Part shown: piece by piece, positions 35,600 through 46,658 of the stretch
Layout of the letters: every line of letters begins with the position of its first letter
Numbering within the stretch: the first letter of the stretch is position 1
DNA from: Tyto alba
Taxonomy: Eukaryota; Chordata; Aves; Strigiformes; Tytonidae
Length of the DNA: 64,000 nt
NCBI RefSeq assembly: GCF_018691265.1
Contig: NW_024881277.1
Span: 6,781,599-6,845,598, forward strand
Direction of reading: 5' to 3'
Made by a program: the position numbers and the translations under genes
Notes under the pieces: model-generated
What the model saw: the letters and a program-made list of their open reading frames with translations, nothing else
Told to the model about the DNA's origin: nothing
The model's database searches: none

Positions 35600-38540
35600 A
35601 CTTACCAGGAAGGAGGCCTGTGATAAAACAGCTGCATTTCTGCACTAAGTGGAAGAAGAGATTGAATGGAAATACGGCTTAAAAATATGCAAAGAAACAA
35701 AAATTCCATATTCTTAGCATTGTTTATAGTATATTTTTGTCTCTCTCTAACCTCGAAGAAGGTACCGGGGTTCTTCAGGACCGGACAAACCCACTTGTCC
35801 CAAGAGCACTCCCTCTGACCACAGGGCTGCCTTGCCCCATGGAGCTGCCTCTTCCTCGTGCTGGAATGCAAACATCATGTGCTTTTGCTCACATTTTGAC
35901 ATCCTGCTTTACTGTGCTCGGGGGTTCCTCAACATGACCAGAATAGCTGTTTAGAACTGAGATCCTCTGTGCTCTGACAAGGAAAACCAGTGCCATGATT
36001 TGAAATAAATTGTTTCTGTCAAAAGATCAAGGCAGATGTCCTTTCTCCAACCGGGAGAAGGCTGAGCGCAGTGCTGGGTGAGTGGTCTCAGCTCTCAGAA
36101 ACGCTGCCCTTCTGAGGAGAGCATTCCTGCCCTGAGCAGGCCAAGTTCTTGCATTGACCAGGAGCAGGTCAGGAGTTACCTGCTCAGAAAAAGGGACTGT
36201 TCAATGAGATCATGACAGAGGATGCTTGAGCCCACACTGTGTGTGAGACAGTAAAAGAAAAGGTGGGACAAAATCTATGCCCAGGACATGCCTGAGTGAA
36301 CAGCCAGGGAAAGTGCCTGCCTGAGAAGCAGCCTCACCAGCTGTGCTCCTTGAAATACATATTGCTCTCAGCATTGTCAAACCCACCTCCTGGCTGTGAT
36401 GGTTTGCTTCTGGAAGCAACCAGCTTTAGCAGAGCTGACAAGGATGAGTAAAGCCCCCAGCCCTCCCCACTGGATGAGTGAGAGTCCATGTCAGAAAGCT
36501 GAGGGTCTGGCTTGTGGAACGGTGAGGGAAGGAGACAAGATGGAGAAACTGGGAAAGAAGAGAGCCCTGTGGGAGGAGAAGGGCTCAGGTGATATGGCCC
36601 CAGAGACCCTGCACTGACTTTTCCCCCATGCCAACTGAAGTGGGTAAGTGCCAGGGAGGGCTCCAACAGATCCCAGCCAGCTGGAACTCAGCACCACCAG
36701 CCCCTCCCCAGCATCTCTGCTGGAAGTTACTGGGTCTCAGGGTATCTGGGGAAGGAGGGAGCTGGGCTGGGGACATGTGCAGCACAAGACAGGGCTGAGA
36801 CTCAGCTCTCACTCACACACTTTCACTGCACAAACACCCACAGCAAAATCGGCAGTTCCCTGACTCGGGACATCCAGCACCCACCTGCAATGCTCAGCAT
36901 GAAGGGTTGGCCTCTGTGCTGACGGTGCCTGGGAACAAAGACCTGGGGCCTCACTCTCTGCCTCTACCCCACCACATCTTCCCTTCCGCGATCTCTCTGC
37001 AAACCCTGACTCAGATCTAATGCCCTGCTCTACCCTTGCCCTTTTCTTCCCACAGATCAATAAGTGATGCACCAGCAGCAAAAAAAAAAAAAAAAAAATT
37101 CCCCCTGCTTTGTACTGTGTGCTGGAGCTTATAACACCAACAATTCTTTCAGTGACCCAGGCACAGCTCAGCTCTCCCCAGGCACTGCAGGGAGGAAGCA
37201 TTGCTAAGCTAGTTCTCAAATCAAGCTGCAGCTTCTGAACTGCTGGAAAGGCTGGAATCTGTTGTGGCAAGGCCTGCCTTTCCTGACAACCCTGAATACC
37301 TTGAACTCCAGGTGAGGCTTCTCTAGAAAGGAGACTCAGGGAAGGAAATCATCAGGATTCAGCAAAATTCCTGACAGAAACCCGTGAGAGTTACCCAGAG
37401 TATAAACCCCATCACCTCCTTGAATTAGACACTAAAAATCTCCACACACTGGGCTAGTTTTTCAAAACCAGACTTTTAAATTAGAAATACAGGCTAAATA
37501 CCTCAGAGAGACAAGTTTCAAAGAGAAACAAAAAATAGGTGAAGCCGTATCATCTGGATTTACAAATTCTCTATCAGCAGAAAGGAAGTCCCACAGCCTA
37601 TGGGATGTTTCATTAGCTGGCCCTACAGAAATTTGGTTTCTTGGGCCTCTTGGCTCCAGCCTGCTGCATTCACATTGCTGGCAAGGGGACAATTTCAAAG
37701 TTCAAGCATCAAATTTTTCCCCATCCTGCCTGGAGATGCAGAACAGCTCTGTCACACATCACGCAGCATCAGAATGAAGATGGAGGTAGTGTGAATTTAA
37801 ATGGTTTGGTCTCAAATGAAATCTCAAATCGTGATCTTGCATGAAAACACTTTTTTCAACTAGGCATAAGTTACACAACTGTGAGTTCAGATCTAGTTTT
37901 CAGAGTTTCTCACATCTCTCGATAAAGAGGGTATGGTGCTGGGGAGAGGGGAACACGCTTTGGTTTGCTAAAACCCTGATGAGTGTCCAACACGTCCTTC
38001 CCTTGGCCTCTGGCATCCCAATTCTTGAGATGTAAACACAGTGAGGCTTCTGTCAAGAATCCTTAAGATGTTAGTATGACTTCCCTAAGAGTAGCAGTAC
38101 CTGAAAGAAACAAAGAAAGAAACAAAAATTAATTAATCTGCCTAAGTGTAAATTAGTGTAATGAAACACTCTGCTTGCTTCGTAGACATGCTGGGCAATG
38201 TCAATTCAATCAGTATTTGCAATGTAAGCCATCTTCAAGTAGCCCTTCCAAAGCAGTTGACATGAAGGTAACTCTTGTAAAAGTCTCCTTTTGTGTCCCC
38301 AGGAGGCATGGGCACTGCTGATTTCCCTCTCCAGAGAGTGGCAGAGGCTGGATCCCCTTCTCAGGACAGACTCCTTGCCAGGAACACACAGGCATGGGGG
38401 TAGCTCAACTGGCTCTTACTGGCAATTCACTCAATATCTCTTTTGGTGTACTTGCTGTTTTTCTTTGACAAGTCTTAAAAACACTGAATAATCAGAAAAA
38501 AAAAAAAAAAAGAGAAAAAGAACTAATAGAAGTTAATCAT
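35600..38540. other. No gene recognised; two poly-A runs
   Basis: About 2.9 kb without a recognisable gene. It includes an A18 run at 37,080-37,098 and an A17 run near 38,496-38,512. These may mark small retroposed sequences or simple expansions, but no processed gene is seen beside them. Confidence 0.4.
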
Positions 38541-38544
38541 CAAA

Positions 38545-38622
38545 GCAGGGAGGTTGGAACTAGATGATCTGCAAAGGTCCCTTCCAATCCAAACCATTCT
38601 GTGATTCTGTGATTTTATGACA
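38545..38622 (+). mobile_element. CR1 LINE extreme 3' end
   Basis: A 78 bp CR1 tail, with 'aaggtcccttccaatccaaa' and 'gtgattctgtgattttatga'. Confidence 0.85.
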
Positions 38623-38717
38623 AGCATGAATTCAAAGTGTTGCCTGTCCTGTAAAGGAGCTCCATATATGTGAGCCACATTAAACAGCCATGCCTCACTC
38701 CACATCTTCCCTGTCAG

Positions 38718-38960
38718 TCACAGAATCATAGAATCATTTACGGTCGGAACATATTCTTAAGGTCATCAAATCCAGCCATTAAACTAACACTACCAAGCCC
38801 ACTACTAAATGTGGTCCCTATGTGCCACATCTACATTCATTATCCCTGCCATAGCCCAGCAAGACATAACCTCATAACATACAATTTGCAGTATCCAACC
38901 CTTCCAAGCCCCAGCTGTGTCCCATGTGGGCATTCACAGACCTCCCTTCTCTTCAGTCTG
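38718..38960 (-). mobile_element. CR1 LINE 3' end, minus strand
   Basis: Begins on the plus strand with 'cacagaatcatagaatcatt', the reverse complement of the CR1 tail, followed by the CR1 3' UTR words around 'taccaagcccactactaaat'. It faces the plus-strand CR1 tail at 38,545-38,622 in tail-to-tail arrangement. Confidence 0.9.
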
Positions 38961-39700
38961 CCAGGGTCTGCACCAGGAGAGAGGCCGGGCAGGGCTGGCT
39001 GGTCCCCCCATACAGGCACTGAGACCAGCAGGAGGATGGAGATGGTTTAGCAGCAACGCTCACCCATAAACCTGGGTGAGCAGCCAGTGCTGTAAATGAC
39101 CAGCTAGATAGGCTGGGGGGTGATGAATGTCCTGGGCCACCTTTCCAGTCTGGCCATGCCACCAAGAGCACAAAGTGGCACCCTCTCTCCTCTGCCTTCA
39201 TATCTTTGATCCCTGTCATGAGCCCTGGCTCCGCACCACAAATCCCCTGGTGTGAGTGCTCACCCTGCATCTTCACACAGTATAAGCTGTACACTGGTGT
39301 TTTTCTCTCCAAGGCACTTTCCACACCAGCCCAGCACCTCCCCAGCACTCCCCATGCCCACCACACTCTCCCCAGACCATCCCAGCCCAGTACAACATCC
39401 CAGTCTTGGCTGGCCCCAGGGCATTGCCCAGCGCAGGGTGCTGCAGAGCTCTGGGCACTCACCCCACAGCCCCAGCCCCTCGGAAGGTCACAGCAGCTCC
39501 TGGGGCACAGAGGGCTCTCAGCCTCCCCATCAGCCCCAGGGCTGGGGCCAGCCATGCCATGAGCAGACGCAGGCCAGCGTCTCCCTCTCTCTGCTGCTCT
39601 TCTCTCCAAGAGATCCTGATTGCCCAGTGCTGGCAGCCCCTCTGTGCCCGTCCCTCTCCCCAGCACAAGACTCCTGCACTGGGGGCTCCCCAGGCAGCTC
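38950..39700. repeat. OR-flank block gamma, copy 2
   Basis: Reverse-complement partner of 6,090-6,900. The repeated Pro/Ser-rich frames in both directions are not conserved between the copies and are not taken as genes. The position just before an OR14 fragment fits its role as a cluster flank. Confidence 0.55.
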
Positions 39701-40293
39701 CTGCTGTGCCAGCGAGAGAAAAGCTGCCCAAACTGGTGCCTCCAGAAATAGGTCTGCTCTTGTCGCGGGATGTCACCTCAGGCACGGCCCTGAGCTGGCG
39801 GTGCTGCTCTGCAGGGCAGTGGTGGCTGAAAGCCACGGGGAGATGGTCCCAGGGAGATCCCCATGGATCAGCCATCATTGCCATTGCACTGGGCACCCCC
39901 ACGTGAAGGGGCAGCACAGGCCTATTCCCTAACACATCCCCCCATGCCCTCCTGCCCTGAACCCCTGGAGAACCCCAGCACAGCAGCACGCTCAGAGGGG
40001 CAATTCCTTCAGCCTGTTCCTGACCTCAGCTTGGGAGGAAGAGACCAACCTCCAGATATCGGCACTGAAAAAATTGTTTTATTATAGATATGTGACTAGG
40101 AAGGCCAGCTGTACTGTCCTACCAGACACATGCACAAAAGCCTCTCTGTCAGAGAGGCTGGTTCATGTCTCTGAGGAAGAGGAGTGGATACAGACATTTT
40201 AGGAACAAACAAGAGTTTCACAAATAAAACGCTTACTGCACAGAAGGTTTCAGATAAGAATTAGGAAATGACTTCTGAAGAGACACGGGCGGC
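39701..40293. other. OR14 3' flank, no gene recognised
   Basis: Sequence between block gamma and the OR14 C-terminal fragment, without a supported gene or repeat. Confidence 0.35.
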
Positions 40294-40481
40294 TTATCCC
40301 TGTTGAGAGTCAGCTGAGTGAATCAGCTTCTTCAGTGCGTCCTTCATCTCCTGGTTCCTCATGCTGTAGATGAGGGGGTTCACTGCTGGAGGCACCACCG
40401 AGTACAGAACTGACACCACCAGGTCCAGGGATGGGGAGGAGATGGAGGGGGGCTTCAGGTAGGCAAAGATGGCAGTGCTGA
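40294..40481 (-). pseudogene. OR14-like olfactory receptor, C-terminal fragment cut by an LTR
   Basis: The minus strand encodes the last 62 residues of an OR14-like receptor with an intact frame: end of TM6, 'STAIFAYLKPP', the TM7 region 'PPAVNPLIYSMRNQEMKDAL' and a tail ending in TAA at 40,296-40,294. The six-C run that is reduced to five in the gene at 32.1 kb is intact here. The gene stops abruptly at 40,481 where LTR sequence begins, and the missing part does not resume on the far side of the LTR. Confidence 0.9.
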
Positions 40482-40482
40482 T

Positions 40483-41030
40483 TGAAATGGGATATTAACC
40501 AAAATTGGTATTATGCTTGCACGAGATAGATATTGCTATGTTTGTATTGCTCAGCCGCTATCTCCTGTTCAGTACAAAGCCTCCCCTCCACCCCTAAGTA
40601 AGTGGGTGTCAGCAGAAGATTACCCCACAACCAGCACAAACCAGCTCTGCGGTTTAGCCCGGGTCCAGGAGGCGACAGAGACTGCGCAGGAATTCAGGAT
40701 GAAAAGTTCAGCAGTGAGGAAGAGGAGATACTTCCTCCCACGACCACCACCCAGCCCTTCACGACCCCTGCCCAGGACCAAAGGAACTCACTGCGCAGCC
40801 GCAAGGAGGAGGAGACCTAATTATAATAAGAAGGGAGGGTAGGCGGGGATATGTTGTGAATATGTATAAGCGTCTCATGAATATGCAACACTTTGTAACA
40901 TATAAGCAAGGCTGGGAGCGGCGGGGGGGGGCACAGGCTTGTTGTGGCGGAGCGATTCCCCATGTGCCCGGCGCAGAATAAACATACCTGCTTTACAACC
41001 CTTAGTTGTGAAGTCTTTCATCCGTAAATC
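40483..41030 (+). mobile_element. Gammaretrovirus-like LTR
   Basis: Starts TGAAATGGGATATT right at the break in the OR14 fragment and has an AATAAA signal at 40,977-40,982 followed by 'catacctgctttacaaccct', very like the 3' LTR at 22.7-23.2 kb. No matching target duplication was found at the right side, so the original insertion has been rearranged or the element continues past 41,030 as unrecognised leader sequence. Right border approximate. Confidence 0.7.
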
Positions 41031-41499
41031 AGAGTGGTTTGTGATAAATAACGGAATTATTCTGCTTTTGCTAAAAGTAATTAAACAATTACTTTTATTG
41101 AGTCAGGCTAAAGCTGTTATTAAAATTAGTGCTGCTAAAATTATAACAGTCAAGCAAGGCTTTTTTGGTCACAAGTTAGGCATGTGGTTGGGCATCGGTG
41201 GGGAGTTGGGCAAGGAGGAGGATGGGGAGTGGTCTGTGGTTAGGTGTCATGTAAAGGGGAACTTGGGTGGGGGGGGCTGGGGAGGAATGGAAGCCAGCAG
41301 AAAAGGGTTAAGCGAAGAACCTGATGGAGAGAGACCTGGACTTCGCCCCCCCCCAATCCTCCCCGAGAGGGCAGTGGAAAAGTACTGAGAGAGACAGCCT
41401 GGGAGAAACAAAGAAAAAGGAGCTGCTGCAGGTGTGAAGAGGTGAAAACCCGCCATTTTCACTCAACTAATGATATCTCCTGGTTGCTTTATGAAAATA

Positions 41500-42660
41500 A
41501 TCCCCTCTTGGGGCAGGGGGTGCCCCATTTCCCTCTGTCCCGGGGCATGCCCGCGGGGCGCAGGGACCCCCCCCCCCGCGCTGGGGCACAGAGAATGCCT
41601 GCCTCTGGGGGCTCCCCTGGGCTCAGGGGGTTCATTCCCGATTTGGGGGACAGCGGGAGGAGCCCGGCCCGGCTGCGCCCGGCAGCCAGCGAGGGCGGGC
41701 GAAGGCAAACGGCCCCGGCCCGCTCTGGCCAGGCCCGGCCCGACCCAGCGCTCCCCTGGGGCCCACGGGGAGCGGCTGGGGAGGGCGGCCCCGCCCCCGC
41801 GCTGCTCCTCAGGCCCCGCCCCCGGCCGGCCGGGACTGCCGGGCCGCCTCCGGCCCCGCCCATTGGCTCAGCCGTGGCCAATGGCGTGGCTGTTGCCGGG
41901 CAGGGCAGCCCGGGCCCCTCCTCCCAGCGCCGCCCCGCGCCCCCTCCCCAGCGCGCGGGGCCTGAGCGGGCCGGGCTCGGGGCGGTTTGTCCGTCCCTCA
42001 GAAAGGGAGCGGGAACAAACCCCGCCGGCAGCCGCTTCCCCAGCGCCGCTGTGCCCGGGCTCAGCCGCGCTCCTCCCTGCCCGGCTCCTCGGCCGCCTCT
42101 CCCCCTCGAGCGAGCGCCGCAGCGGGACGGGGCACGGGGCTGCGGGCGCCTCGTCTCTGCCGCCCCTTCCTCCTCAGGCCGTTTCCCTGCTCCCGCCTGG
42201 GCCCCGCAGGCCCCAGCTGCGGCCAGAGAACCTGCTGCTGCCTGGGCTCCTCTCCAGGGGCCGCAGCTCCTGCCAGGGTCCCGCTCGGGCCTGGGCTCTC
42301 CGCGGGCTGCAGCTTCCTGCTGGCGCTGGCCGCCCGAGGGGGACGGCGTTGGTGGCTGCGTCCTCTTCTCGGCAGCCATTTCCCAGCAGCGCAGGCTCCG
42401 TGAGGCTGGCCGGGAGAGCCCCCGGGGGGGGCACTCACCCGGGCCGAGCCCTGCTCCAGCCCGCCACCCGGCCCATGAATTAAGGAAGGTGGCAAAGAGT
42501 CCTGGGCCCAGCCCTGACCGCTGGATGCCACCGCTGGTTCCTGGCCTCCAACTACGCCCGGTGCCACTGAGCAGCACCCTCGGCCCGGCCGTCCAGCCTG
42601 TTGCAGTCCCGCTCGGTGCTGGCTCATGCAGACCATTTCCGTTCCAGTGACTAGAACTCG
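41500..42660. promoter_or_regulatory. CpG island with CCAAT boxes, gene unknown
   Basis: A very GC- and CpG-rich stretch with an inverted CCAAT box at 41,862-41,866, a direct one at 41,878-41,882 and several GC boxes, which is typical of a housekeeping-type promoter. Long frames on both strands (up to 402 codons, Pro/Ala/Gly/Arg-rich) reflect composition, and none shows a known domain. I cannot say in which direction it fires; no recognisable exon lies within 2 kb on either side. It differs from the CpG islands at 50 and 58 kb. Confidence 0.65.
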
Positions 42661-43515
42661 AACTTTAAGAGAATGCAAGGTGGGCACATGCAAGCCCACA
42701 GCTTTCAAAACCCCATACCAAAAACTTGTAGTACTGGCTATTTCCACCAACTGCCTCAAATCCTACAGAGAAGGAAGGAAACACCCCGTAAATTACACAT
42801 GCAAGGCCAACAAGTTTTTTTAACTCTGGCTTTGGCTTTTCTGACTGCTCGTTCCCAATGAGTGCTGGTTTTGCAAGGCGATCCCAAAAGCAGAACACGG
42901 GTTAAAACTCTTTCTCGAGGGACCTTTGGGCAGGGGGGCCAGCCAGCAGAGCTGCCCGAGTCTCTGGAAAGTCTCTCTGAGCTCCTCCTGGGCAGAGGCA
43001 GCACTGGGAGGAAGCCCCAGGAGCTGTGGGAGGGAACAGCCAAGGGCCTCCCAAAGGCTCTCCTGGAGGGCTGCAAAGGCAGAAGGGCCAAAGGTGGAGA
43101 AATGGGATGGATCTAGGTGGGGTGCTTGGAGAGGGAGCGGTGCTGCAACTGTGAAGAAAGCTGCAGCTTGTGGGAGGGAAAAGAGATCCCAGAAATAAGT
43201 CCACTGTCCATCTGTTGCCCTGGCCACCTCCCCGGAGCTGCCTTGGTCAGGCAAGGCAGACCCTGTGGTCCCACAGAGCCCACCTGCTCGCTGCCGGCCG
43301 CCCACTGACTGAGGAAGGAACGGGCGTAGGACAGTGCTGGTGGGGAATAAGCCCTTTCTCCAGGTTGCAAATCCGAGCACCTCCTCTGGGGTTCAGTCAT
43401 TTTCTTGGAGCCGTTCCTACAACAGAGAGAAGACATAACCAAGATGAGAATGGGAAACTTGACTGGTGTCAAAACAAGACCTTGTCTTTATGCCCCTGAC
43501 AGCCTCCATTTCAGA
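42661..43515. other. No gene recognised
   Basis: GC-moderate sequence downstream of the CpG island. Frames at 43,113-43,472 (minus) and 42,820-43,380 (minus) have no recognisable features. It could hold transcribed non-coding exons of whatever the CpG island drives, but nothing shows that. Confidence 0.35.
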
Positions 43516-43692
43516 GAAACATAGAATCATAAAATGCTTGGAAAGGAAATTAAAGACTGTCTAGTTCCAACCCCCTCCCATGGGCAGGGGCATCTTCCAT
43601 CAGACCAGGTTGCTCAAGGCCCCGTCCAACCTGGCTTTGAACACTTCCAGGGAGGGGGCAGCCACAACTTCACTGGGCAACCTCTTCCAGTG
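43516..43692 (-). mobile_element. CR1 LINE 3' end, minus strand
   Basis: The plus strand shows 'catagaatcataaaatgctt' followed by 'ccaaccccctcccatgggca' and 'ttccagggagggggcagcca', CR1 3' region words in minus orientation. It ends abruptly at the LTR that follows. Confidence 0.9.
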
Positions 43693-44189
43693 AAGGGGTA
43701 AAGGGAGTCTCATAGGTTGAGATAAAAACAGTTTAGTAACTGTAATAAAATGAAACAACAATAGTAGAAAGTACAAATGGGCAATGCACAATGTGATTGT
43801 TCACCACCCACTGACTGCTACCCAGCCCATTCCTGGCCAGCAGTCCCAAAATCCCAAGATCCCCCAATGGCAATCCTGGAAGCGAGGGAGAGCCCCCCTC
43901 TTCCTGGCCGCCCCTCCTTTCTACACTGAGCATGACGTTACATCACAGGGAATATTTAGTTGGCCACTTTGGATCCGGCGCTCTGGCCGTGCTCCCTCCC
44001 AGCTTCTTGTGCACCTGCGCACGGGCAGGACACGGGGAGTTGGAGAGTCCTTGATGTCTCAGCAACAACTGAAAACATCAGTGTGTTACCAACATTTTTC
44101 TAATACCAAATCCCACACTGAATCCAAAGCACAGTGCTATTCTAACTACTAAGAAGAAACGTTAACTCTATTCCAGCCAAAACCAGGAC
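43693..44189 (-). mobile_element. ERVL-type LTR, truncated
   Basis: Same family and orientation as the LTRs at 11.2 and 20.7 kb, ending on the plus strand with 'ttccagccaaaaccagga' at the U3 edge. The R/U5 end is missing and replaced by the CR1 fragment on its left. It lies just 3' of the deubiquitinase-like exons. Confidence 0.85.
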
Positions 44190-44390
44190 CTCAACATTGG
44201 ACAGCTTCAGATAGCAGACAAGTAGCAGTTTACAGCAGGGCAGCAGCCTAAAGTCCATCAAGGAAAGACAAGGACTGGCGTGGGTTAGGTCAGATTTTTC
44301 AGCACTGAAGGATGCAGGTAGTAATTGTCTCCTATGACAGTAAGAGAAACACAGAAAGAGAAACAGAAACATTTTGTGACTTGTTTTTAC

Positions 44391-44491
44391 CTGGCATAAA
44401 ACAGTAAGTAGGCTTGCTGCCTGAGAACTGTGTCGATGTCTCAGCAGTTCACAGATGTATCGTCCATCTTGTGTCACCCTCCATTGCTGGC
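44391..44491 (-). pseudogene. USP36/42-like deubiquitinase exon with two stops
   Basis: The exon is bounded by a good acceptor (ttcttcacag) and a donor (AG|GTAAAA). In the frame dictated by the preceding exon it encodes the end of the USP catalytic domain, 'ASNGG', then 'HKMDDTSVNC', then 'DIDTVLRQQAYLLFYAR', where relatives have the final catalytic Asn/Asp segment and the QQAYxLFY strand. TGA codons at 44,476-44,474 (replacing the conserved Trp) and 44,443-44,441 stop translation. This shows the copy is a pseudogene or at best makes a truncated product. Confidence 0.88.
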
Positions 44492-44713
44492 CTGTGAAGA
44501 AAGGCATCGATACCTGGAGATGAACTGCGTGGTTTCTCCAGAAGAACACAGGCAGAAAACTACAGAACCAAGAGTACACACACCAAATCAAATCCGCTCC
44601 AGCCCCTAAGGAGACCTTCTTCCCCAAAACCTTGGCTGCCAGTAACCTTGCCATGCAAATTTGTTTTCCCCAGCACACATTTTTCCCTTCTTTGGAAGGA
44701 AGTTGCTCTTAAC

Positions 44714-44854
44714 CTTTGTGTAGCAGTAGTAGTGTCCTGCCTGACAGCTGTCACCACTGTGTACCAGGACGGCATATAAGCAGTAGAGGAGCGGTTCTCC
44801 AGTTGTCTGCGACATGTACGGGTGGAGATCCAGATACTTGGGATAATCCACGAC
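44714..44854 (-). pseudogene. USP36/42-like exon with catalytic His box
   Basis: A 141 bp phase-0 exon with acceptor ctctgtag and donor AAAG|GTTAAG. It encodes 47 residues beginning '[16 protein letters not shown]' and including '[20 protein letters not shown]', the His box of the peptidase C19 family with the catalytic His in AGHYY. No defect is visible in this exon. In the intact family it hydrolyses ubiquitin isopeptide bonds. Confidence 0.9.
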
Positions 44855-45164
44855 CTACAGAGAGACCAAGAGGTCTCCGAAATGATCCTGAAACACTAAA
44901 TGAAATAGTCCTCAAAGAGCAGGGCCCAGAGGTGTATAAAAACATCACTGGGGCTCATGAACACTTGGTCTTCCCGCAAGTGATGTCTTTGGGTGGCAGG
45001 AAAGTGTTGTCAGCCAAAGCATCTCTGTCGGAGCAGAGTACACGCTTGTCTTCCCACGGGAACTCTCCTCTCCCCAGAATGAAACATGAAAAATGCAACA
45101 TGAGGGCACTGCTTTGGGAAATCTGCTTCAGGAAGAGAAACTTGCACTCCAGTTGCGTACGCAC

Positions 45165-45276
45165 GTTGCCGATCTTCCCATTGGTGAAATCTTCAAACCT
45201 TTTCAGACACACCGTGAGAACCCTGGGTGCGCGATGGACGGTAAACCTCTTGGTGGCAGCAACCATCTTGTCACAC
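45165..45276 (-). pseudogene. USP36/42-like exon, CxxC and KRF strand region
   Basis: A 112 bp exon with acceptor at 'ggcttcaag' and donor AAC|GTGCGT. With the split codon from the upstream exon it reads '[20 protein letters not shown]', then '[17 protein letters not shown]'. This carries the second Cys pair position of the USP zinc ribbon and the conserved LKRF strand. The frame is open and in phase with its neighbours. Confidence 0.88.
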
Positions 45277-45522
45277 CTTGAAGCCAAGCACAGAGCCCAG
45301 TGCTGAAATGCACCCTGCCTTGCCCCAGGTGGCCAGGCAAGCTCTCCTGTCTCACACAGCCTTACGCTATTTTAAGGTTATTCAGTACCATAAGGCCATA
45401 CGAAAAAGTGCTGTGTCTCATTATTGTGCATCAAACCTATGTGAAAAGGTGACTTATGATGGACAACATGCTGCACCCGCACGCAGGATCTAGTACTAAT
45501 ATGTCGTTAGGAATCATCTTAC

Positions 45523-45605
45523 TGGCTACATTTAAAGCTGTTTTCGCCATCCAGCTGCTCGAGTGTCACAAATTCCTCCAGAGCTGTGGTGACAGATGAG
45601 GCTGC
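45523..45605 (-). pseudogene. USP36/42-like exon
   Basis: An 83 bp exon with acceptor ctcactcctccag and donor CA|GTAAGA. It encodes '[20 protein letters not shown]' and then 'ENSFKCSQ', matching the segment of USP42/USP36 that contains the LDGEN motif and the zinc-ribbon Cys. Open frame and in phase. Confidence 0.88.
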
Positions 45606-46163
45606 CTGGAGGAGTGAGAAAGGAGAGCACTGAGCTGTGGGAAATACCCTCGCCAAGCACTCACTAGGAGCTTACACAAAAACCCAGCTAGATGACGTTG
45701 AGGAGAGCCACTGCGAACCCCCAGGCAGTGTCCAGGAGGAGGCAGAAAGAGGGTATTATGGTCGACATTTCCCTCATTTCCCCAGGATTTCTGGGGCTGT
45801 CAAGAGCTACGTGCCTGTGCCACCGCTCAGTTCAGTTCCCGATGGTGTGGAGGGTCATCGGTAAGGAAAACAACACAACACATCAGCCTAGGAGCCAGAT
45901 GGGTGTTGAGGGAGGGCAAAAGAAAGAGGGATGAGAGTCTATCAAGGGTGCAGCGAGGATAATGGGTGCTTGTCCAGCTTAAAGCCAGCACCTACAGGGA
46001 GAGCAGTGCCATGGCCTGCCCAGGAGGACACCGTCCATTCCACACCCCACCCACCACCAAGCGCTCTTGTGTTCACAGTATGCATTTTTAAGTCAACCAT
46101 ATTCATTCTGGAAAGCTACAGGGGCCTTGGGACGTCTTGAAGCACAGTTGCCAAACCTCTTAC

Positions 46164-46234
46164 TTTTATATCCAGTGGGATATCCAGGAAGGCCTCGTAG
46201 GAATCAGAGACCGTGTTGCAGCTCAAGCACCTGA
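46164..46234 (-). pseudogene. USP36/42-like exon, most upstream one found
   Basis: A 71 bp exon with acceptor tgccttccag and donor AAAA|GTAAGA, encoding 'RCLSCNTVSDSYEAFLDIPL' and 'DIK', the C-x-x-C half of the zinc ribbon followed by the conserved YDPYLDI-like strand. The exons that should precede it, with the catalytic Cys box (GNTCFLN-type) and the QEDAHEF region, are not found between it and 48 kb; that space holds a GGGA repeat and an LTR. The five exons are therefore a 5'-truncated copy of a USP36/42/17-type gene; which paralogue cannot be settled by eye. Confidence 0.88.
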
Positions 46235-46521
46235 CTGGAAGGCAAATCAAAATGGTCGGTGGTAGGGGAAGTCAGCGTAAGAACTCATGGGCATATTCCT
46301 GCATGCCAGGATCAGAATGTTCTCCTATTCCTAAGAAAGAAGAAGTTATTAGTTCTCTTCTACAAGAATGGAAAAAATACTGTAAGAGCACCTGAAATGA
46401 CTGACGTGTGAGAACACTGATGCAGCCCAAGGCTTGGCGGCACTGCCTGAGGAATACCTGACCTTGCTAATGTGTGCCTCCATTGTGCACATCATGCAGA
46501 AGCCTTGCTGGTGACCTGCAG

Positions 46522-46658
46522 AGGGAGGGAGGGAGGGAGGGAGGGAGGGAGGGAGGGAGGGAGGGAGGGAGGGAGGGAGGGAGGGAGGGAGGGAGGGAGG
46601 GAGGGAGGGAGGGAGGGAGGGAGGGAGGGAGGGAGGGAGGGAGGGAGGGAGGGAAGGA
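46522..46658 (+). repeat. (GGGA)n tetranucleotide array
   Basis: About 33 perfect GGGA units, pure purine on the plus strand and pure pyrimidine on the minus strand, ending in a diverged GGAAGGAAG. Such runs can form G-quadruplex or triplex structures and are prone to length change. The Gly/Arg/Glu repeat frames across it are artefacts. Confidence 0.97.

Noticed and set aside
39252..39932. 226-codon Ser/Pro-rich frame and its 237-codon antisense partner
   Set aside because: They lie in block gamma and the related copy at 6.1-6.9 kb does not keep either frame.
41442..42759. Very long Pro/Ala/Arg/Gly-rich frames (up to 402 codons) in the CpG island
   Set aside because: Both strands and several frames are open together, as expected for extreme GC content; no domain or splice context supports a protein.
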